From Acetobacteraceae bacterium (GTDB lineage Bacteria > Pseudomonadota > Alphaproteobacteria > Acetobacterales > Acetobacteraceae), in contig PKWQ01000386.1 of NCBI GenBank assembly GCA_003133265.1, positions 1-8,326 on the forward strand: a stretch of 8,326 nt of DNA, given 5' to 3'. The number at the start of each line of letters is the position of its first letter. The first letter of the stretch is position 1. The position numbers were made by a program, and so were the translations under genes. Positions 5,158-8,326 of this stretch are shown here, piece by piece. Under the pieces are notes generated by a model that saw only the letters and a list, made by a program, of their open reading frames with translations, ran no database searches and was not told the DNA's origin.

Positions 5158-5616
5158 TCAGGGCGCCGGGCTGGCCGCGTCCCGAACGACGAATTCGTGG
5201 TGCTGGGCCAGCCCGTTGCGCGCCAGCATGCGGTAGAGCGTCACCCGCGACCTGCCAAGCGCATGCGCGGTGCGGCTGATGTTGAAGCGGTTTTCCCGCA
5301 GCGTCTTCAGCAGCATGTCACGCTCGGCCACGGTGCCCGGCGCGGGGTGGGCGGCGAGGTCGGTCGCCGCCAGGGCGACCCGCTGAGGCGTCTGCAGTTG
5401 CAGATCGGCCGGCTGAATCACGGGAGTATCGCTCAGCACCACCCCGCGGCGAATAACGGTCATCAGCTCGCGGACATTGCCGGGCCAGGAATAGGATTGC
5501 ATCAGCTCCAGCGCCGCAGGCGCGAACGCGCGCACGTCGCGCCCCAGCTCCGCCGCGATCTGGCGCAGGACATGATCGGCCACCACCGGCAGGTCATCGA
5601 GCCGCTCGCGCAAGGA
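5158..5616 (-). pseudogene. Sigma54-dependent (NtrC-family) activator, C-terminal fragment
   Basis: About 150 residues from the C-terminus of an enhancer-binding activator survive. In order they contain SLRERLDDLPVVADHVL (the PLRER-DI-LA motif of the AAA+ domain), YSWPGNVREL (the sensor II hallmark), then a Fis-type helix-turn-helix from ERDMLLKTLRENRFNISRTA to ALGRSRVTLYRMLARNGL. The Walker A, Walker B and GAFTGA parts and any sensor domain are absent. Upstream on this strand the sequence turns into a Tn3 transposase fragment at about 5610-5640, so the gene was cut there. The only in-frame start is a TTG inside the motif region, so no functional activator is expected, though a Fis-like domain could in principle still bind DNA. 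What it once controlled is unknown; its position beside the curli operon makes that operon a candidate target, which is inference. Confidence 0.85.
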
Positions 5617-5809
5617 TCGCCCGACCGAGATGGCGTAAAAAGCAGAGCTGAATGGTGAGGCCGAGACGGTTGTGCGGGGTACGCTTGGCCTGGATCAGAT
5701 CCAACTCGGCACGGTCGAACGTGCAGTGCCGGATCAGGCTCTCCTCGTCCGTCGGCATGTCGACAAGAGCGGACCATTGATCAGCTTTGAGCAGGGGGCG
5801 GCGCGACAC
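5594..5809 (-). pseudogene. tnpA: Tn3-family transposase, N-terminal fragment (DUF4158)
   Basis: This is a 71-aa stub of a transposase normally close to 1000 aa. The most likely start is GTG at 5809, two bases after the resolvase stop, with GGAG just upstream: MSRRPLLKADQWSALVD, then PTDEESLIRHCTF, LDLIQAKRTPHNRLG and IQLCFLRHLGRAI. These match the DUF4158 N-terminal domain of Tn3-family TnpA. Homology ends near 5615, where the frame runs into the activator fragment read out of frame and stops at 5594. The catalytic DDE domain is entirely gone, so the element cannot transpose by itself. Confidence 0.85.
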
Positions 5810-5811
5810 GC

Positions 5812-6438
5812 TCAATCTCCGGGCACCTGGTTGAGATGGATTGCCCATATCCGCTTCACTTGGCTTTCGCTGCACTCGGCCAGATTGGCGGTACGCTTGA
5901 TCGACTGACCTGCGCCGCGCAACGCGATGATGCGCTGATGGGTGGCGGCATCGGGGATGCGCCCCGCATATTTACCGGCCGCTTTGGCAAGTTGCACACC
6001 CTGGCGCTGTCGCTCGCGGCGTGTCTCGTAGTCATCGCGCGCCATTTGCAGCGCCAGCTTGAGCAGCAGTTCCTGTATCGATTCCAGCACGATCCTGGCC
6101 ACGCTGTCAGCCTCGGTCGCGAACTCGGATAGATCGACCAGGCCCGGCACGGCCAGCCTTGCCCCCTTGCTCCGGATCGAGCCCACCAGTCTTTGAGCTT
6201 CGGCCAAAGGAAGCCGACTGATGCGATCAATTTTCTCCGCGACGACCACTTCACCGGGCTGCAAATCGGCGATCATCCTGAGAAGCTCGGGTCGGTCGGC
6301 GCGGGCACCCGAAGCCTTCTCGCGATAGACACCAGCGATGTAATAGCCCGCCGACCGAGTGCTGTGCTCGATTTCGGCCTGGCGGGTAAGGTCCTGCTCG
6401 TCAGTGCTGACGCGAAGGTAGATGCGGGCGATTTTCAT
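5812..6438 (-). CDS. tnpR: Serine recombinase, Tn3-type resolvase
   Basis: This is a 208-aa serine site-specific recombinase that resolves transposition cointegrates. The start is the ATG at 6438 (MKIARIYLRVSTDEQ); a longer frame to 6528 adds unrelated residues. The catalytic domain shows Arg9 and nucleophile Ser11 in YLRVS, then REKASGARADRPEL, and EKIDRISR with Asp71, Arg72 and Arg75, as in gamma-delta resolvase. A long helix (about 130-165, ESIQELLLKLALQMARDDYE) links to a basic arm (RRERQRQGVQLAKAAGKYAGR) and a C-terminal helix-turn-helix (HQRIIALRGAGQSIKRTANLAECSESQVKRIW). It looks intact. It is followed immediately by the transposase stub in the same direction, the Tn21/Tn501-like layout, and a repeat-rich candidate res site lies upstream. 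Confidence 0.93.
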   Translation of the reverse strand: MKIARIYLRVSTDEQDLTRQAEIEHSTRSAGYYIAGVYREKASGARADRPELLRMIADLQPGEVVVAEKIDRISRLPLAEAQRLVGSIRSKGARLAVPGLVDLSEFATEADSVARIVLESIQELLLKLALQMARDDYETRRERQRQGVQLAKAAGKYAGRIPDAATHQRIIALRGAGQSIKRTANLAECSESQVKRIWAIHLNQVPGD

Positions 6439-6446
6439 GGATGGCA

Positions 6447-6550
6447 GCCAAGATGGGTATACCGAACTTGGCCAACCGTAAACGGCGTGGTCAAGAACGG
6501 CAAAGCCGATGTAAGTTGGCCATGCCAAAATTGGCCATCTATGTTGGCTA
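6447..6550. other. Candidate res site: cluster of TTGGC/GCCAA half-sites upstream of the resolvase
   Basis: Seven copies of TTGGC or its complement GCCAA lie in about 100 bp: GCCAA 6447, the palindrome TTGGCCAA 6468-6475 (two overlapping half-sites), TTGGC-CAT-GCCAA 6516-6528 (two), TTGGCCAT 6531, and TTGGCTAT 6544. In Tn3-family elements with codirectional tnpR-tnpA the res site of about 120 bp lies right here, upstream of tnpR, and overlaps its promoter. The motif does not resemble the classical gamma-delta half-site, so the assignment rests on position and repetition. Confidence 0.4.
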
Positions 6551-6729
6551 TCACCGCCCCATCAGCATGAGCCACCTGATCTGCAAATCGCGGCGGAGTG
6601 CCGTCGCTGCCCATCCGGGGCTTCCCGTTGGCTCCTGGTGATCGAACCCCAGGGAAGGTACGGGCTTCCGACGTCAAGTTGCCATTTCGTTCTTCTGTAT
6701 CGTACAGCTACGCACAGTTCTTGTCGTCA
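6551..6729. other. Stretch with no recognisable gene
   Basis: Neither strand gives a recognisable protein between the candidate res site and the recombinase fragment. It contains a small stem CCTGG (6634-6638) with CCAGG (6649-6653). It may hold the lost left end of the mobile element, but no terminal inverted repeat could be identified. Confidence 0.4.
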
Positions 6730-6970
6730 TCCAATGTGGCAGCAGGACGCCTACCGGATGATCCAGCGCCGGGCGGCAGCCGCCGGCATTGCGACCAAAA
6801 TCGGCAACCACACCTTCCGCGCGACCGGCATCACCGCCTACCTCAAGAACAAGGGCACGCTCGAACACGCGCAGACGATCGCCAACCATGCCTCACCGCG
6901 AACCACGAAGCTCTACGACCGGCGAAGCGATGAGATTTCGCGCGACGAGGTAGAGAAAATTGCGATTTGA
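6730..6970 (+). pseudogene. Tyrosine recombinase (phage-type integrase), C-terminal catalytic fragment
   Basis: About 80 residues match the end of a tyrosine site-specific recombinase: WQQDAYRMIQRRAAAAGI, then HTFRATGITAYLKNKGTLE (the HxxR box, with H and R), then IANHASPRTTKLYDRR, which holds the second catalytic His/Trp position and the nucleophile Tyr. It ends with EISRDEVEKIAI and TGA. The N-terminal core-binding domain and the first catalytic Arg are missing; upstream residues in this frame (from GTG 6638) have no resemblance to the family. It is therefore a 5'-truncated gene. It converges on the acetyltransferase fragment with a 12-bp gap. Confidence 0.85.
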
Positions 6971-6982
6971 CCGCCTATTCGA

Positions 6983-7183
6983 CTACACCCCCGCGATTCT
7001 TCTCAGATCCTTCATCAGCACGAAGAGGTGGAACGGGTCGCTCGGCGAAGCGATGAAGCCGAATCGTTCGTAGTAGGTGCGCGCGCTGTCGTCCTTCGCA
7101 TGCACCCCAAAGGCGCGGATGCCAGCGATGTCCGCCGCAATCAGAGTGCGGCGCATCGCGGCCTTGAGCAATTCACAATCCAT
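6983..7183 (-). pseudogene. GNAT acetyltransferase of toxin type, C-terminal fragment
   Basis: The 66 residues from ATG 7183 match the second half of GNAT-fold acetyltransferases found as toxins in type II toxin-antitoxin pairs: LLKAAMRRTLIAADIAGIRAFGVHAKDDSARTYYERFGF, then PSDPFHLFVLMKDL. The in-frame residues just before (AVGGWLM) also fit the family. The upstream acetyl-CoA-binding half (the Q/R-x-x-G-x-G/A loop) is replaced by the end of the DUF6118 gene, which stops at 7195. No ribbon-helix-helix antitoxin gene is nearby. It is probably inactive, though the short frame could still be translated. Confidence 0.8.
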
Positions 7184-7194
7184 CAACCACCCAC

Positions 7195-7872
7195 CTACTG
7201 CGCCGGCACGGTGATCGTGCAGCGCTGTTCCTTCTTCGCCCTGGCCGCCGCCTCCCGGCACGCCGCCAGCGCCTCCTGATTGATGCGCACCAGGTTGGAA
7301 GCGTCCGCCAAGCCGCGCCATCCGTCCGGGCTACCGGCCTGCATCAAGGCAATACCGGCGTTCCAGCGATCGGCGTTCATGATAACGGCCGCCACGGCGC
7401 TATCCCCTCCGAAGGGCAGCACGCCAGCCACGAACGGCGACACCAGCAACCCGACGACCAAGGCCCCCGAAGCGGCCCACAGCAACCAATTGCGCTGCTC
7501 GTCCTGCTTCCGCACCGTGCCGATCAAGCCGGCGAGCTGGTGCCGCTCGCGCTCGGCGTCCTGAGCGGCTCGGTCGAGCTTCTGCGCCGCCTCGCGCATC
7601 AGCGTGTTGCCGGCCTGGGCAACCGCCTGCTGATGCTGCTCGGGCGTCAGCCGGAGCGCGGGATGCTTCTCGATGCCGGCAAGCCGGTTATCCACGGCCG
7701 CCAGTCCCTTCGCGATCGTGCCGAGCGACGGCGTGTAGTCAGGCGGCCGGCTGTCCTCCCACGCGCCCGGCAGCGCCTCCACGGCCCGCCGCAGCTCCGA
7801 CACCTCGGCCCGCAAATCCTCGAACGCCTGTGCCGGGTCGGCCGCCCCGTGATGATCTGTCTCGTCCTCCAT
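7195..7872 (-). CDS. DUF6118 family membrane protein
   Basis: This 225-aa protein is of unknown function and of a type seen beside conjugation genes in alphaproteobacterial plasmids and islands (recognised as DUF6118 from memory). The N-terminal part (about 15-37) looks like a short coiled coil (AFEDLRAEVSELRRAVEAL), followed by EDSRPPDYTPSLGTIAKGL. A second helical, charged stretch (about 75-127) precedes one transmembrane segment at about 129-153 (WLLWAASGALVVGLLVSPF). The C-terminal domain contains DRWNAGIALMQAGSPDGWRGL and ends in an Ala/Lys-rich helix and TITVPAQ. The start ATG 7872 has a good GGAGGAATT just upstream and lies 18 bp after the relaxase stop, so the two form one operon. Its role in transfer is not known. 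Confidence 0.82.
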   Translation of the reverse strand: MEDETDHHGAADPAQAFEDLRAEVSELRRAVEALPGAWEDSRPPDYTPSLGTIAKGLAAVDNRLAGIEKHPALRLTPEQHQQAVAQAGNTLMREAAQKLDRAAQDAERERHQLAGLIGTVRKQDEQRNWLLWAASGALVVGLLVSPFVAGVLPFGGDSAVAAVIMNADRWNAGIALMQAGSPDGWRGLADASNLVRINQEALAACREAAARAKKEQRCTITVPAQ

Positions 7873-7890
7873 AATTCCTCCGTCTCTGCC

Positions 7891-8326
7891 CTACATCGAC
7901 ATTCCAAGCCCGCGATGGCGCCGGATGCCGTGACTGATGGCTCGCTCGATATTCGGCTCCCGTACCACCCGGTCGAGCCGCGAACCCGCCTCGATGCCAA
8001 GTTCCTTGGAGCGCGAGCGCATCAAGGATTCGAGCTGCGGATCGCGTTTCAACTCGCCGGCCACTTCCTTCATGCGCCCTTCGACCTTGCCGCGCGCCTC
8101 GGCCTGGTCCCGGCCACTCAGGCGCTCGTGCTGCGCCTCAAGCCCGTTCCACACCTTGACCAGGCGCTCGGCTTTCAGGTTCGGGTCCTGCCGCACCCGG
8201 TCCTCGTGCTGGATGCGGGCGACGAGCTGCGCGGCACGCTCCCGCCCCTGCATCCCGGTCATCGCCTGGTGGGTGGCCGGCTCATGCTCCATGGCGGTCA
8301 GCAGATCCCGCGTCGCACCTGGCCGG
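7891..8326 (-). CDS. traA: Probable conjugative relaxase TraA (Ti-type), C-terminal part, runs off the window
   Basis: The frame is open through the right edge; its last complete codon is 8323-8325. The 144 or so residues seen are helical and highly charged: QGRERAAQLVARIQHEDRVRQDP, LKAERLVKVWNGLEAQHERLSG, RMKEVAGELKRDPQLESLM, and SKELGIEAGSRLDRVV, ending in GRGLGMSM-like residues (HRGLGMSM). This resembles the C-terminal tail of alphaproteobacterial TraA/MobA-type relaxase-helicases, which nick and unwind plasmid DNA for conjugation. The catalytic relaxase and helicase domains would lie outside the window, so the name rests on the tail and on the DUF6118 neighbour. An internal ATG at 8292 is not taken as the start because the open frame continues upstream. 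Confidence 0.6.
   Translation of the reverse strand, partial: RPGATRDLLTAMEHEPATHQAMTGMQGRERAAQLVARIQHEDRVRQDPNLKAERLVKVWNGLEAQHERLSGRDQAEARGKVEGRMKEVAGELKRDPQLESLMRSRSKELGIEAGSRLDRVVREPNIERAISHGIRRHRGLGMSM

Noticed and set aside
6621..6657. tRNA 3'-end-like sequence (TTCGATC on the minus strand within a stem)
   Set aside because: No acceptor, D-arm or anticodon arm can be built around it; the stem is only 4-5 bp.
6435..6677. Minus-strand 80-codon frame upstream of the resolvase
   Set aside because: It overlaps the candidate res region, shows no family resemblance and has atypical composition.

Overview
The window is high-GC DNA, most likely from an alphaproteobacterium (possibly Rhodospirillales/Acetobacteraceae-like). 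I infer this from codon use, a Ti-type conjugation module next to a DUF6118 gene, and the style of the Tn3-family resolvase and tyrosine recombinase fragments. The host assignment is an inference.

Left edge (1-643): a broken LacI-family repressor on the minus strand (141-413). It keeps the end of the DNA-binding domain and the C-terminus but has lost the middle. It is followed by a control region of about 230 bp with a perfect 12-bp palindrome (523-534) and a candidate promoter (579-605).

Main body (644-5096): a plus-strand curli (type VIII secretion, functional amyloid) locus. In order it holds csgF (pore-associated chaperone), csgG (outer-membrane secretion pore), a large Q/N/S/T-rich curlin-repeat protein of 333 aa, two tandemly duplicated short curlin proteins (95 and 117 aa), an unrecognised secreted protein of 172 aa translationally coupled to the second short curlin, and a fourth curlin-like protein (198 aa). 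Hairpins lie after csgG, after the large curlin and after the first short curlin. They may set different expression levels for pore and fibre genes. CsgF would tether and guide fibres at the CsgG pore, the large curlin is the likely bulk subunit, and the second short curlin has a CsgB-like C-terminal tail and may nucleate. No CsgE, CsgC/CsgH or CsgD is present in the window.

Right part (5158-7183): a graveyard of truncated genes. It contains the C-terminal third of a sigma54-type (NtrC-family) activator joined directly to a 5' fragment of a Tn3 transposase, an intact serine resolvase with a repeat-rich candidate res region upstream, the catalytic end of a tyrosine recombinase, and the C-terminal half of a GNAT acetyltransferase of the toxin type.

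Right edge (7195-8326, minus strand): a DUF6118 membrane protein and the C-terminus of a probable TraA relaxase. This is conjugative plasmid or integrative-element backbone, so the curli operon sits beside mobile DNA.
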